Of a stretch of 64,000 nt of DNA, positions 28,066 through 37,387 are shown piece by piece; position 1 is the first letter of the stretch; each line of letters opens with the position of its first letter. The stretch spans positions 467,918 to 531,917 of the forward strand of contig CP158972.1 in assembly GCA_040429635.1 (NCBI GenBank), written 5' to 3'. The translations under genes and the position numbers were made by a program. The DNA comes from Tamlana crocina. Lineage in GTDB: Bacteria; Bacteroidota; Bacteroidia; Flavobacteriales; Flavobacteriaceae. The notes beneath the pieces were generated by a model, which ran no database searches, was not told where the DNA came from, and saw nothing but the letters and a program-made list of their open reading frames with translations.

Positions 28066-29022
28066 ATGAACAATTTAAATATATATCATAAAATAGCTGC
28101 TTTGTTAAGTCTGGCGTTCTTATCGATACAAAGCCACGCACAGCAAGACCCCCAATTTACGCAGTACATGTATAACATGAGCGTTATTAACCCCGCTTAT
28201 GCCACCGCCGAAGAAGGTATTTTAAACCTCGGTGGACTTTACAGAACCCAATGGGTAGGCGTGGAAGGTGCTCCAAAAACGGGAACGTTTTTTGCCCATA
28301 CACCCGTAAACGATAAAATTGAAATGGGTGTTTCGTTCACCAACGACAATATTGGTGATGTGGTAAACGAAAATAATATTTATGCCGATTTCGCATACGT
28401 GCTTCCGGTGGGGATAGAAACCAAAATATCTTTCGGATTAAAGGCCGGAGTTACTATGTTCGATACCAATTTTGATGGCTTCGAGTTGCAATCGGGAGGA
28501 ACAAATACCGATGATGCCTTTAACGAAAACGTTAATCGTGTATTCCCTAATGTGGGCATCGGTGCTTTCTTTTTCGCAGAAAACTATTATTTAGGTCTTT
28601 CAGCTCCCAATATGTTGTCCACAAAACATTTGGAAGAAGAAAATGGTATAAAAGCCACGGGAGTTGAAAATGTGCATTACTTTTTTACCGGTGGTTATGT
28701 GTTCGATTTAAATCAAAACCTAAAACTGAAGCCAGCTTTTATGGCAAGAGCGGTAAAAGGAGCGCCAATGGCTCTCGATCTGACGGCAAATGTGTTGATT
28801 AACGAAAAATTGGAAGCCGGTTTAGGCTACCGTTTAGGGGATGCCATGAGTGCCCTGGTAAATTTTAGGGTAACACCAGATTTAAGAATAGGCTATGCTT
28901 ACGATTATACCATAAGCAGCTTAAACGAATACAGCTCGGGATCGCACGAAATTTTTGTACTGTTTGATGTGGACTTATTCGGATTTAAAGGTGGCTACGA
29001 CCGTTCACCAAGGTTCTTCTAA
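28066..29022 (+). CDS. PorP/SprF family outer-membrane protein
   Basis: The 318-residue protein has a signal peptide ending SIQSHAQ, followed by the family opening QQDPQFTQYMYNMSVINPAY, which identifies PorP/SprF. It is predicted to form a 14-stranded outer-membrane barrel. In F. johnsoniae, SprF is needed for secretion of the SprB adhesin, and paired PorP/SprF proteins attach type B sorting-domain cargo to the surface. The gene lies 28 bases after the adhesin and 18 bases before the OmpA-like gene, so the three should be one operon. Confidence 0.93.
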   Translation: MNNLNIYHKIAALLSLAFLSIQSHAQQDPQFTQYMYNMSVINPAYATAEEGILNLGGLYRTQWVGVEGAPKTGTFFAHTPVNDKIEMGVSFTNDNIGDVVNENNIYADFAYVLPVGIETKISFGLKAGVTMFDTNFDGFELQSGGTNTDDAFNENVNRVFPNVGIGAFFFAENYYLGLSAPNMLSTKHLEEENGIKATGVENVHYFFTGGYVFDLNQNLKLKPAFMARAVKGAPMALDLTANVLINEKLEAGLGYRLGDAMSALVNFRVTPDLRIGYAYDYTISSLNEYSSGSHEIFVLFDVDLFGFKGGYDRSPRFF

Positions 29023-29040
29023 TTTTTAACAACAAGAAAG

Positions 29041-30927
29041 ATGAAAAAAAATATATATATACTGGCAGGCCTTTTATTAATTGGTGGAATGGCATGGGCG
29101 CAAAAAAGCAATTTAAAGCGCGTAAATAAGCTTTTTGAAATGCGCGCCTATAAAGATGCTGCCGAAATTTACGAAACAAAAGAGCGCAACCAAGAAGTGC
29201 TTCAAAATTTGGCCGATAGTTATTACTACAATGCCAGTCTTCAAAAAGCAGTTAAAACCTATAGAGAGCTGTTTGTGGAATATGGTGATTCTATCGATAT
29301 CGATTACCATTTTCGTTTTGGGCAGGCCTTAAAAGGCGTTAAAAACTATAAGGAAGCCGATAAGCACTTAAGCATGTATTACAACAAGCCTATAAATACA
29401 ATGGCTTTTATCGAGTCGGTTGAAAAAACCACGCCTCACGTCTTCAATTTAAAACAAATTGAAAATAAAAACTCCAGTGGTGATTTCGGATTATCGTTTT
29501 TTGGAGATGATAAGGTGGCTTTCGCTTCCGCCAGAAATTCCGATAACCCAGCATACTCATGGAATAATTTGCCGTATTTGGATTTATACCATGCTACATT
29601 AAGCGATGCCAATACTTTGGAAGATATCCAAGCATTTCCGGATGCCATTAATACTGATTCGCATGAAAGTAATGCGGTGATTACCAAAGATGGAAAAACC
29701 ATGTATTTCAACCGAACAAACGAAACCCGTAAAAGAACGGATGAAGAGCGTATTGCCCACATCAAAATCTATAAAGCTGAAATGGTTGATGGCGAATGGA
29801 CCAACGTAACGGCACTACCGTTTACATCAAACAGCTACAGTACCGAGCACCCAGCATTGAGCAAAGATGAGAAAACACTGTATTTCGCCAGCGATATGCC
29901 AGGAACTTACGGAAGTTTCGATATTTATAAAGTGGCCATTAATGATGATGGTACTTATGGCGAGCCTATAAATTTGGGTGATAAATTAAACACCAAACAC
30001 CGCGAGCAGTTTCCTTTTATTAGTGAATACAATGTGCTGTATTTTTCATCCATCGGTCATGAAGGTTATGGCGGATTGGACGTGTTCAGGAGCAATATGG
30101 TAAACGGCGAGTTCGATAAACCAGTGAACTTAGGCGGTTCGGTAAACAGTAATTTGGACGATTTTGCCTATGTGGTTCGCGAGAAAGACAACATGGGTTA
30201 TGTGTCTTCAAACCGCACGGGTTACGACCGGATTTTTGGTTTCAAAAGGGAAGAAAATCCGTTGACTAAATACCAAGTGGAAGGTATTGTGCAAGATAAA
30301 AACAGCCAAGAATTGTTAACGGGTTCTTTGGTCACCTTGTTCGATGAGTCTGACACTGTAATTCAAGATACTATTGTGGGTGATGATGCTTACTATATTT
30401 TCAAAATCGAGCCGAATAAAAAATATAAGGTTCGTGGAACTCGCAAAGCTTACATTCCGCAGGATGTAGAGTTTTCAACCGATAGCAAAGGAAAAATTCA
30501 GCATAATATTTACTTAAGTTTGGAATCGTATGCCGATGCTGAAGAACGCGTAAAAGAAAACGAAAAAGGAGACGTGCAGGTGCAATTGGAAAAAATATTC
30601 TTTGATTTCGATAAATCGGAAATCCGTGAAGATGCGGCTAAAACTTTAAACGTTTTGGTCGATTTAATGAAAAAATACCCAAGTATGGAAGTAGAAGTGT
30701 CGGCACACACCGATGCCCGTGGCCCAGACGAGTATAACTTAAATTTGTCGAAACGCCGCGCAGCTTCCACTTTAGAATATTTGGTAAGCCAAGGCATTGA
30801 GCGCAACCGCTTAAAAAGCATTGGCTACGGAGAAATGCAGCCGCTTAATAAATGTGTAAAAGAAGGCATTTGTGATGATGAGGAATACGATATTAATAGA
30901 CGCTGCGAGTTTACTATTTTAAACTAA
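29041..30927 (+). CDS. OmpA-family protein with PD40/WD40-like repeats
   Basis: The 628-residue protein has a signal peptide (MKKNIYILAGLLLIGGMAWA). A TPR-like helical region covers about residues 20-130. Beta-propeller PD40 repeats follow (TLYFASDMPGTYGSFDIYKV, then VLYFSSIGHEGYGGLDVFRS). A carboxypeptidase-regulatory-like domain lies near 415-490. The C-terminal OmpA peptidoglycan-binding domain starts near residue 518, with IFFDFDKSEIRED and SAHTDARGPDEYNLNLSKRR. This is the usual third gene of T9SS adhesin loci and probably anchors the PorP/adhesin complex to peptidoglycan. Similar to PorE/SprE-associated OmpA proteins, but the exact role is not established from sequence. Confidence 0.92.
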   Translation: MKKNIYILAGLLLIGGMAWAQKSNLKRVNKLFEMRAYKDAAEIYETKERNQEVLQNLADSYYYNASLQKAVKTYRELFVEYGDSIDIDYHFRFGQALKGVKNYKEADKHLSMYYNKPINTMAFIESVEKTTPHVFNLKQIENKNSSGDFGLSFFGDDKVAFASARNSDNPAYSWNNLPYLDLYHATLSDANTLEDIQAFPDAINTDSHESNAVITKDGKTMYFNRTNETRKRTDEERIAHIKIYKAEMVDGEWTNVTALPFTSNSYSTEHPALSKDEKTLYFASDMPGTYGSFDIYKVAINDDGTYGEPINLGDKLNTKHREQFPFISEYNVLYFSSIGHEGYGGLDVFRSNMVNGEFDKPVNLGGSVNSNLDDFAYVVREKDNMGYVSSNRTGYDRIFGFKREENPLTKYQVEGIVQDKNSQELLTGSLVTLFDESDTVIQDTIVGDDAYYIFKIEPNKKYKVRGTRKAYIPQDVEFSTDSKGKIQHNIYLSLESYADAEERVKENEKGDVQVQLEKIFFDFDKSEIREDAAKTLNVLVDLMKKYPSMEVEVSAHTDARGPDEYNLNLSKRRAASTLEYLVSQGIERNRLKSIGYGEMQPLNKCVKEGICDDEEYDINRRCEFTILN

Positions 30928-31002
30928 CGCAAATTTCCGCGTAGTCGGAAATATCATAAAAGAGATTCTTAACCAACCCTAATTTTAACCAAATTATTAG
31001 TC

Positions 31003-31031
31003 AAAGCCTTTCCGCACAGGAAAGGCTTTTT
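31003..31031 (+). terminator. Rho-independent terminator after the adhesin operon
   Basis: AAAGCCTTTCC (31003-31013) pairs with GGAAAGGCTTT (31019-31029) around GCACA, followed by TT. It lies 75 bases after the OmpA-like gene. A TATATTTG box (31035-31042) immediately follows and may be part of the ruvB promoter, though no -33 match is evident. Confidence 0.85.
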
Positions 31032-31104
31032 GTTTATATTTGCTTGAGTATGTAGCTTTGCTGTTTCCGTGAAGACGGCAGTCTATTTTTAAATTAAAAT
31101 CAAA

Positions 31105-31129
31105 TGTCACCCTGAGCGCAGTCGAAGGG
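31105..31129 (+). repeat. Half copy of dispersed palindromic intergenic repeat, before ruvB
   Basis: TGTCACCCTGAGCGCAGTCG followed by AAGGG is the left arm of the repeat seen complete at 53468-53542. It ends only 6 bases before the ruvB ATG, so it is transcribed as part of the ruvB leader and its GAAGGG could even act as a weak ribosome-binding site. Confidence 0.75.
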
Positions 31130-31135
31130 CTTTGT

Positions 31136-32158
31136 ATGAACGAAAACCTAGATCCAACAAACAATCGTTTTTCTCCAGAAGAGTTCGATGTAGAAAAAAA
31201 GTTAAGACCGCTATCTTTTGATGATTTTACGGGTCAGGATCAGGTATTGGAAAATCTTCAAATTTTTGTTCAGGCCGCCAATTTACGTACCGAAGCTTTA
31301 GATCATACCTTGTTTCATGGACCTCCGGGGTTGGGAAAAACCACTTTAGCCCATATTTTAGCCAACGAGTTGGATGTGGGAATTAAAGTGACTTCAGGTC
31401 CTGTTTTAGATAAGCCTGGCGATTTGGCCGGTCTGCTAACCAATTTGGAAGAGCGCGACGTGCTGTTTATTGATGAAATCCATCGATTAAGTCCCATTGT
31501 GGAAGAGTACCTGTACTCGGCCATGGAAGACTACAAAATCGATATTATGATCGAAACCGGTCCCAATGCCCGAACGGTACAAATCAATTTGAATCCGTTT
31601 ACATTGGTTGGGGCGACCACCCGTTCGGGACTGTTAACCTCGCCTATGCGTGCCCGTTTTGGCATTCAAAGTAGGCTGCAATATTATAAAACCGACTTAT
31701 TAACGACGATTATTCAGCGTAGTGCCAGTATTTTAAACGTGCCCATTTCGATGGAAGCCGCTGTTGAAATTGCCGGAAGAAGTCGTGGCACACCCCGTAT
31801 TGCCAATGCCTTATTGCGCCGTGTTCGAGATTTTGCCCAAATAAAAGGCAACGGAAAAATAGACATTAAAATCGCCAAATTCGCTTTGGAAGCTTTAAAC
31901 GTTGACGCCCACGGTTTGGATGAAATGGACAATAAAATCCTATCAACAATCATCGAAAAATTTAAAGGTGGTCCTGTCGGGATTACTACCATTGCTACGG
32001 CAGTAAGCGAAAGCCCAGAAACCATTGAAGAAGTTTACGAGCCTTTTTTAATTCAGCAAGGATTCATTATGCGAACCCCCCGTGGCCGAGAAGTGACCGA
32101 GCAAGCTTACAAGCACCTTGGTAAAATTAAAGGGCCAACGCAGGGTGGGTTATTTTGA
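31136..32158 (+). CDS. ruvB: Holliday junction branch-migration helicase RuvB
   Basis: The 340-residue AAA+ ATPase drives branch migration on RuvA-bound junctions. The N-terminus reads [19 protein letters not shown]. Walker A is [13 protein letters not shown] (P-loop at residues 62-70), and Walker B is [28 protein letters not shown] contains sensor and arginine-finger residues. The C-terminal winged helix ends with [16 protein letters not shown]. Length is typical. ruvA is encoded separately at 45570. queG follows after 3 bases, so the two are co-transcribed. Confidence 0.98.
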   Translation: MNENLDPTNNRFSPEEFDVEKKLRPLSFDDFTGQDQVLENLQIFVQAANLRTEALDHTLFHGPPGLGKTTLAHILANELDVGIKVTSGPVLDKPGDLAGLLTNLEERDVLFIDEIHRLSPIVEEYLYSAMEDYKIDIMIETGPNARTVQINLNPFTLVGATTRSGLLTSPMRARFGIQSRLQYYKTDLLTTIIQRSASILNVPISMEAAVEIAGRSRGTPRIANALLRRVRDFAQIKGNGKIDIKIAKFALEALNVDAHGLDEMDNKILSTIIEKFKGGPVGITTIATAVSESPETIEEVYEPFLIQQGFIMRTPRGREVTEQAYKHLGKIKGPTQGGLF

Positions 32159-32161
32159 CAA

Positions 32162-33085
32162 ATGAACTCCAAACAAAAACATACCGAACTTATTAAAACC
32201 GAAGCCAAACGCCTCGGTTTTTTGTCTTGTGGCATTTCGAAAGCTGAGTTTTTAGAAGAAGAAGCCCCGCGTTTGGAAAAATGGTTAAACAACAACATGA
32301 ACGGCAAAATGCAATACATGGAAAACCATTTCGATAAGCGGTTGGATCCAACCAAATTGGTTGAAGGTTCAAAAAGTGTGGTGTCGTTGTTGCTGAATTA
32401 TTTTCCTTCGGAAACCCAAAATCCTGAAAGTTTTAAACTGTCAAAATACGCTTACGGCACCGATTACCATTTTGTCATTAAGGATAAGTTGAAGTCACTT
32501 TTACAATTCATTCAAGATGAAATTGGGGAGGTGGAAGGACGGGCCTTTGTCGATTCCGCGCCGGTTCTTGACAAAGCTTGGGCTGCAAAAAGTGGTTTGG
32601 GCTGGATTGGCAAACACAGCAATTTATTGACCCAACAGGTAGGGTCTTTTTACTTTATAGCCGAATTGATTATCGATTTAGAATTAGAGTACGATGCACC
32701 AACTACCGACCATTGTGGTACGTGCACTGCTTGTATTGACGCCTGCCCCACACAAGCCATTGTTGAACCTTATGTAGTAGATGGCAGCAAATGCATATCG
32801 TACTTAACCATTGAGTTAAAGGAAAACATTCCAAAGGAATTTAACGGGAAAATGGACGACTGGATGTTTGGTTGCGATGTGTGCCAAGACGTTTGTCCGT
32901 GGAATCGGTTTTCAAAACCACATAATGAACCATTGTTCAATCCGCATCCCGAATTACTTTCTATGAGCAAGAAAGACTGGGAAGAGATTACCGAAGATAC
33001 CTTTAGAAAAGTGTTTAAAAAATCGGCCGTAAAGCGTACCAAATACGCCGGTTTAACTCGAAATATTAAGTTTTTAAAGCATTAA
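32162..33085 (+). CDS. queG: Epoxyqueuosine reductase QueG
   Basis: The 307-residue cytoplasmic cobalamin-dependent iron-sulfur enzyme performs the last step of queuosine biosynthesis on tRNA. The N-terminal domain contains [20 protein letters not shown] followed by IGKHSN, the conserved catalytic-Asp region. Two [4Fe-4S] sites are evident: [16 protein letters not shown] with a downstream KCISYLTIE, and [11 protein letters not shown]. The family's C-terminal HEAT extension is absent, giving the short form common in the Bacteroidota. It is the second gene of the ruvB-queG pair. Confidence 0.95.
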   Translation: MNSKQKHTELIKTEAKRLGFLSCGISKAEFLEEEAPRLEKWLNNNMNGKMQYMENHFDKRLDPTKLVEGSKSVVSLLLNYFPSETQNPESFKLSKYAYGTDYHFVIKDKLKSLLQFIQDEIGEVEGRAFVDSAPVLDKAWAAKSGLGWIGKHSNLLTQQVGSFYFIAELIIDLELEYDAPTTDHCGTCTACIDACPTQAIVEPYVVDGSKCISYLTIELKENIPKEFNGKMDDWMFGCDVCQDVCPWNRFSKPHNEPLFNPHPELLSMSKKDWEEITEDTFRKVFKKSAVKRTKYAGLTRNIKFLKH

Positions 33086-33410
33086 ATGATTAGTTTTTAC
33101 CTATAAGGCGTTTCAAAAACACGTTTCGATTTTAGGACATACATTTTCAATCTTATTTTAAAAACCCAATATTTATACGATAGTGATTTAAACGTTTTTC
33201 TGATGTTTTTAAATAATTGCATAACTCTCATTTTTAATCTAATATAGCAAAAAGTTTACAATTAATTTACATTTAGTTAATATTAAGTTTACATTAGGTT
33301 TTTTTTTGGGTGTTTTTATAACTTAAAAGAAAGCCTGTTTATCGTTTTAACCAATAGGGGGAGCGAAGGCTTAAAAATCAAGACCTAAAGGGATAGGGCG
33401 ATTATTTTTT
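33086..33410. other. 325-base AT-rich spacer between convergent queG and lacI-type gene
   Basis: I see no gene, tRNA or strong terminator here. It is very AT-rich, with runs of A and T. A short ATCGTTTTA at 33341-33349 resembles half of the operator at 34551-34584, but it lies downstream of the regulator gene and is probably chance. Confidence 0.5.
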
Positions 33411-34439
33411 TTATTTGGTGGAATCCCTTTTTACCAAAGCCGTGTCTAGTGTGATAACTTCAGGTTCTACGGTTTTATTTTTTTTAGCTGCTTTAATTTC
33501 TTTGAATAATTGTTTAAATGCAGCTTTGCCCATTTGGTATCCCGGTTGGTCTATGGTGGTAAGTGAAGGAGAAATAACCGAAGCCATAAACCAATTGCTA
33601 AACCCAACAATACTAATGTCATCAGGTATTTTTATGCCTTGTTTGTTAAATTCAGTCATCGCACCAATAGCTACCAAATCGGTGTTGATAAAAATTCCAT
33701 CAACATCGTTGTGGTCGTTCAATAGCTTTTTCGCATTGTTTTGCCCCTCTTCAAAACTCATGTCGCCACATTCGCACAAATAGACCAAAGCTGGGTCAAA
33801 AACCATATTGTTGTCTTCTAAAGCTTTCTTATAACCCAAAAATCTATCAATGGAATTTTGTGGCAGCAGTGAACCCCTAAAATGAGCAATTCGTTTGCAG
33901 CCTGTATCAATTAAATGTTGGGTAGCCATGTAAGCAGCCTTTCGGTCATCAATAATCACTTTAGAGCATTTTACAACCTTGGCTATTTTATCGAACATTA
34001 CCAAAGGTTTTTCCTGAGCAATGATATCGTTTAAATGACTAAAATTAGAGGTTCCATTTGCCAATGATATTATTATGCCGTCTACCCGTTGACTCATCAG
34101 CAAATCCAATTGTTTTTTTTCTAATTCATAAGATTCATTAGATTGAAGTATAATCACGAGGTATCCCTTTTTTTCGGCCTGAGCTATTATGCCTTTAATA
34201 ACATTCGAGAAGAAGTGGTGTACAATTACAGGAATAATCAAACCAATGGTTTTAGATTCTTTTGTTCTTAAGTTAACTGCAAATGTATTGGGTTTATAGT
34301 TGAGTTCTTTTGCTGTTTTCCTTACAAGCTTCTTTGTTTTCTTACTAATGTCTGGATAGTCTTTGAGGGCTTTCGAGACAGCAGTTACAGAAATACCCAA
34401 TTTTTCAGCAATTTGTTTTAGGGTTACAGCTTCTTTCAT
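33411..34439 (-). CDS. LacI-family transcriptional regulator of the sucrose locus
   Basis: The 342-residue protein is transcribed away from the sucrose genes. The N-terminal helix-turn-helix reads TLKQIAEKLGISVTAVSKAL, with hinge-helix region KPNTFAVNLR. The periplasmic-binding-protein-like sugar domain follows, with IGLIIPVIVHHFFSNVIKGI, then VDGIIISLANGT and VDGIFINTDLVAIGAM. LacI-family HTH proteins bind palindromes with a central CG. The matching site lies at 34551-34584, between this gene and the TonB-dependent receptor. It probably responds to sucrose or a breakdown product; the effector is inferred only from context. Confidence 0.93.
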   Translation of the reverse strand: MKEAVTLKQIAEKLGISVTAVSKALKDYPDISKKTKKLVRKTAKELNYKPNTFAVNLRTKESKTIGLIIPVIVHHFFSNVIKGIIAQAEKKGYLVIILQSNESYELEKKQLDLLMSQRVDGIIISLANGTSNFSHLNDIIAQEKPLVMFDKIAKVVKCSKVIIDDRKAAYMATQHLIDTGCKRIAHFRGSLLPQNSIDRFLGYKKALEDNNMVFDPALVYLCECGDMSFEEGQNNAKKLLNDHNDVDGIFINTDLVAIGAMTEFNKQGIKIPDDISIVGFSNWFMASVISPSLTTIDQPGYQMGKAAFKQLFKEIKAAKKNKTVEPEVITLDTALVKRDSTK

Positions 34440-34550
34440 TTAGTTGAGTTTTACGATAGCTTGTTTTTCAGTTGTTTGTTTTTTCGCAGCGCTGAAAATG
34501 GTATTCCAGTTATAAATTATGGTAAATATAAAAGTTAATTTCTATAATTA

Positions 34551-34584
34551 CTAAAACGATTTAGTTTAAACTAAATCGTTTTAG
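34551..34584. promoter_or_regulatory. Perfect 34-bp palindrome, probable double LacI-type operator
   Basis: CTAAAACGATTTAG (34551-34564) and its reverse complement CTAAATCGTTTTAG (34571-34584) flank TTTAAA, giving an exact 34-bp palindrome. Each 14-mer is itself a near-palindrome centred on CG, as expected for LacI-family sites. The two centres are 20 bp apart, about two helical turns. The site lies in the divergent region 112 bases from the regulator start and 89 bases from the receptor start. Confidence 0.8.
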
Positions 34585-34619
34585 TTTAGTGGATTGATAA
34601 AAAAATCATGTTTGAAATA

Positions 34620-34627
34620 TATATTTG
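34620..34627 (+). promoter_or_regulatory. Probable -7 box of the sucrose operon
   Basis: TATATTTG fits TAnnTTTG and lies 46 bases before the receptor ATG. A TTG at 34594-34596 could serve as the -33 box, at a 23-base spacing. With this promoter the palindromic operator would lie about 50-85 bases upstream of the transcription start. Confidence 0.5.
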
Positions 34628-34672
34628 ACAAAATAAACTGATTAAATTTTCAAATAACTAAAAAAGACAAAA

Positions 34673-37297
34673 ATGAACACATTAAAGAACAAAGGGATGT
34701 TGTTGATTGTTATGCTTCTATCGGTGGGCAGCGTAATGGCGCAATCAATTTCAGGTAACGTTAAAGACGAAGCCGGGGTGCCTTTACCTGGTGTAAACGT
34801 TATTTTAGAAGGAACCTCCAAGGGGTCGGTAACAGATTTTGATGGAAACTATTCCATTGATAATGTTGAAAATGGAACTTACACTTTAGTAGCTTCCTTT
34901 TTAGGTTATGCCAAGTTTACACAAAGTGTATCCGTAAGCGGAGCAGATGTTTCAGTTAATGTTACCATGAAGGAAGATACTCAATCTTTAGACCAAGTGG
35001 TGGTAACCGGTGTGGTAAATCCGAAATCGAAAATCGAGTCGAGTGTATCGGTTTCTACCATGGATGTTAAACTCATAGAACAGGCTTCTCCGCGTAGTTC
35101 AGGTGAGCTTTTTAGAAATATCCCAGGTATTCGTGCAGAATCATCAGGTGGTGAAGGTAATGCCAACTTTAACGTGCGTGGTGTGCCTATTTCTTCGGGT
35201 GGTTCAAGGTATTTCCAAATTCAGGAAGATGGTTTGCCTTTAAATTTATTTGGTGATACGTCTTTTGGTAATGCCGATAACTTTTTAAGAATTGATTCTA
35301 ATATTGGTAGAGTGGAAGCCATTAGAGGTGGTTCAGCCTCTACACAAACTTCAAATGGGCCAGCAGGTATAATCAACATGATTAGCAAAACAGGTTCAAC
35401 TGAAGGTGGTTCTGTAGGTACAACATTCGGGTTGGGTTATCAAACTAGCCGATTGGATTTTGAATATGGTGCACCTTTAGAAAATGGGTTTTCATATCAT
35501 ATGGGTGGGTTCATCAGAACTGGCGAAGGGCCTCGCGAAATTGGTTATCAAGGTAATAAAGGTGGGCAGTTTAAAGCCAACCTTACCAAAAGATTCGATA
35601 ACGGCTATGTGCGTGTTTACACAAAATTATTGAATGACAGATCGGTAATGTACTTGCCTATGCCTATGTTGTTAAAAGGTAGTAACGACGACCCTACTTA
35701 CGATAACTTGCCTGGTTTCGATATCACTTCAGATGCTGTACATTCAGCTTATTTACAACAAAGTGCCGGAACCTCGCCTTTTAGCGGAGAAAACCATGTA
35801 AACGATGTTAGAAATGGAAACAATCCTATCTCTAAATCTTTGGGTGCAGAATTCTCTTTTAGCTTGCCTAAAGATTGGAAAGTAACTGGTAAAGCAAGAT
35901 ATTCAAGCAATAGCGGTGAGTGGGTATCTCCATTTACTGCGGCTGTTGGAACGGTCTCAGAAATTGAATCTACCGCAAGAGATGCTGTAAATGCAACAGG
36001 TTCTTTAGTGTATTCAGATGGAGATAGAGAGGCTTTCAATCCTTCAAATGGTTTAGCGCAAATTATTCACATGTTCGATGTAACGGTTGATGATTTAAGC
36101 AATTTCTTTGGCGACGTAAAAGTATCTAAGAAGATAAGTGATAATGTTGGTTTTACTGCTGGTTTATTCACAGCAACCCAAAACACCAAAATTGGATGGC
36201 AATGGAGTTCGTTCATTTCTGAAGTACAAGGTGGCGGACAAGCAAGATTAGCAGATTTCGACGGCTTCTCAAGAAACGGACAGTATTCTTACGGAACTCC
36301 GGTTTGGGGCAACTGCTGCCAACGTAAATACAACACGGTACATAATGTAAATTCACCTTATGTTGGTGTGGATGCCGATATTACTGAAAAATTAAACTTT
36401 GATGGTAGTATCCGTTTTGAAAACGTTCGTGTTAACGGAAACATTCAAGCTGGGCCAACAAGTCAAGGCAACTACGATTACGACGGAAACGGTACTATAG
36501 AAGGTATTGAAGAAAGCGTTCCAGTAATTATTGGTAATGCCGGTCAAATTGTTGACGACAAATACAACTTTGTATCGTATTCAGCTGGTCTTAACTATAA
36601 ATTGAACGAAGGTTCGGCGGTGTTCGCACGCTATAGTTCGGGTGCTTCGGGTAGAGCTACCGATAGAAATAACTACGGCACCGATGGAAAGGCCGATGTT
36701 CAGTACGATGAAGTATCTCAATTGGAAGTTGGTTTTAAGAAAAGATTAAACAACGGGGTACTTAACCTTACTGGATTTATGAGTAATACCGACGAAGGTT
36801 TAAGTAATGAGTTGAATCGTTCTGTAGGTAACCCATTTAAAGCACTTGGTTTAGAGGCCGAAACAGCATTGGCTTTTGGAGAAAATCTAACATTCAACGG
36901 GTCTTTTACTTGGACCAAAGCTGAAATTGACGGTGGAGACAATAAAGGAAACACGCCAAGAAGACAGGCCGATTTGGTTTACAACTTATCACCGTCTTAT
37001 AACTTCGGTGAAGGTAAGCAGCACGGGGTGGCATTAAGTGTTTTGGGTACAACAAAATCTTATGCTCAGGATGATAACGATTTAGTAATGCCAGGATATG
37101 CCTACTTCAACCTAATAGGTAGAGCTGGGTTAACAAAAGGATTGTCATTAGTATTGAGTGTTAACAACCTATTCGATACCGTTGGTATTACAGAGGTTGA
37201 GGGTAATGGTGATGGTGCTTTTGGTAATGACCGTTTGGTAAGAGCAAGATCTATTAGTGGTCGCTCATCAACTGTTTCATTACAATATAAATTCTAA
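34673..37297 (+). CDS. TonB-dependent outer-membrane receptor with CarboxypepD_reg-like N-terminus
   Basis: The 874-residue protein has a signal peptide (core GMLLIVMLLSVGSVMAQ). A carboxypeptidase-regulatory-like beta-sandwich follows (GNVKDEAGVPLPGVNVILEG), and then a TonB box-like QVVVTG. The plug domain contains FNVRGVPIS and GGSASTQTSNGPAGIINM, and a 22-stranded barrel ends in the terminal aromatic STVSLQYKF. The gene heads the sucrose operon, so it probably imports sucrose or related oligosaccharides across the outer membrane. It is shorter than typical SusC proteins and no SusD-like lipoprotein gene follows. A cysteine pair lies in a barrel loop (WGNCCQRKYN). Energy would come from TonB proteins such as those at 54487 and 55521. 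Confidence 0.92.
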   Translation: MNTLKNKGMLLIVMLLSVGSVMAQSISGNVKDEAGVPLPGVNVILEGTSKGSVTDFDGNYSIDNVENGTYTLVASFLGYAKFTQSVSVSGADVSVNVTMKEDTQSLDQVVVTGVVNPKSKIESSVSVSTMDVKLIEQASPRSSGELFRNIPGIRAESSGGEGNANFNVRGVPISSGGSRYFQIQEDGLPLNLFGDTSFGNADNFLRIDSNIGRVEAIRGGSASTQTSNGPAGIINMISKTGSTEGGSVGTTFGLGYQTSRLDFEYGAPLENGFSYHMGGFIRTGEGPREIGYQGNKGGQFKANLTKRFDNGYVRVYTKLLNDRSVMYLPMPMLLKGSNDDPTYDNLPGFDITSDAVHSAYLQQSAGTSPFSGENHVNDVRNGNNPISKSLGAEFSFSLPKDWKVTGKARYSSNSGEWVSPFTAAVGTVSEIESTARDAVNATGSLVYSDGDREAFNPSNGLAQIIHMFDVTVDDLSNFFGDVKVSKKISDNVGFTAGLFTATQNTKIGWQWSSFISEVQGGGQARLADFDGFSRNGQYSYGTPVWGNCCQRKYNTVHNVNSPYVGVDADITEKLNFDGSIRFENVRVNGNIQAGPTSQGNYDYDGNGTIEGIEESVPVIIGNAGQIVDDKYNFVSYSAGLNYKLNEGSAVFARYSSGASGRATDRNNYGTDGKADVQYDEVSQLEVGFKKRLNNGVLNLTGFMSNTDEGLSNELNRSVGNPFKALGLEAETALAFGENLTFNGSFTWTKAEIDGGDNKGNTPRRQADLVYNLSPSYNFGEGKQHGVALSVLGTTKSYAQDDNDLVMPGYAYFNLIGRAGLTKGLSLVLSVNNLFDTVGITEVEGNGDGAFGNDRLVRARSISGRSSTVSLQYKF

Positions 37298-37335
37298 AAA
37301 CAATAAGTTTAGTTTGATTTGTTTGTTAATTTAGG

Positions 37336-37373
37336 AACTGGTGGTGTGTTGGTAAGTTCCACCAGTTTCTTTT
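37336..37373 (+). terminator. Hairpin with U-tract between receptor gene and the rest of the sucrose operon
   Basis: AACTGGTGG (37336-37344) pairs with CCACCAGTT (37359-37367), followed by TCTTTTT. GGAACT (37334-37339) can alternatively pair with AGTTCC (37355-37360). The structure lies inside a run of same-strand genes, so it may reduce transcription of the enzymes relative to the receptor. Confidence 0.65.
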
Positions 37374-37387
37374 TAAATCCAGTTTAA

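Noticed and set aside
33341-33350. Second operator for the LacI-type regulator
   Set aside because: Only nine bases match one half of the 14-mer, it lies downstream of the regulator gene, and the region is AT-rich enough to give this by chance.
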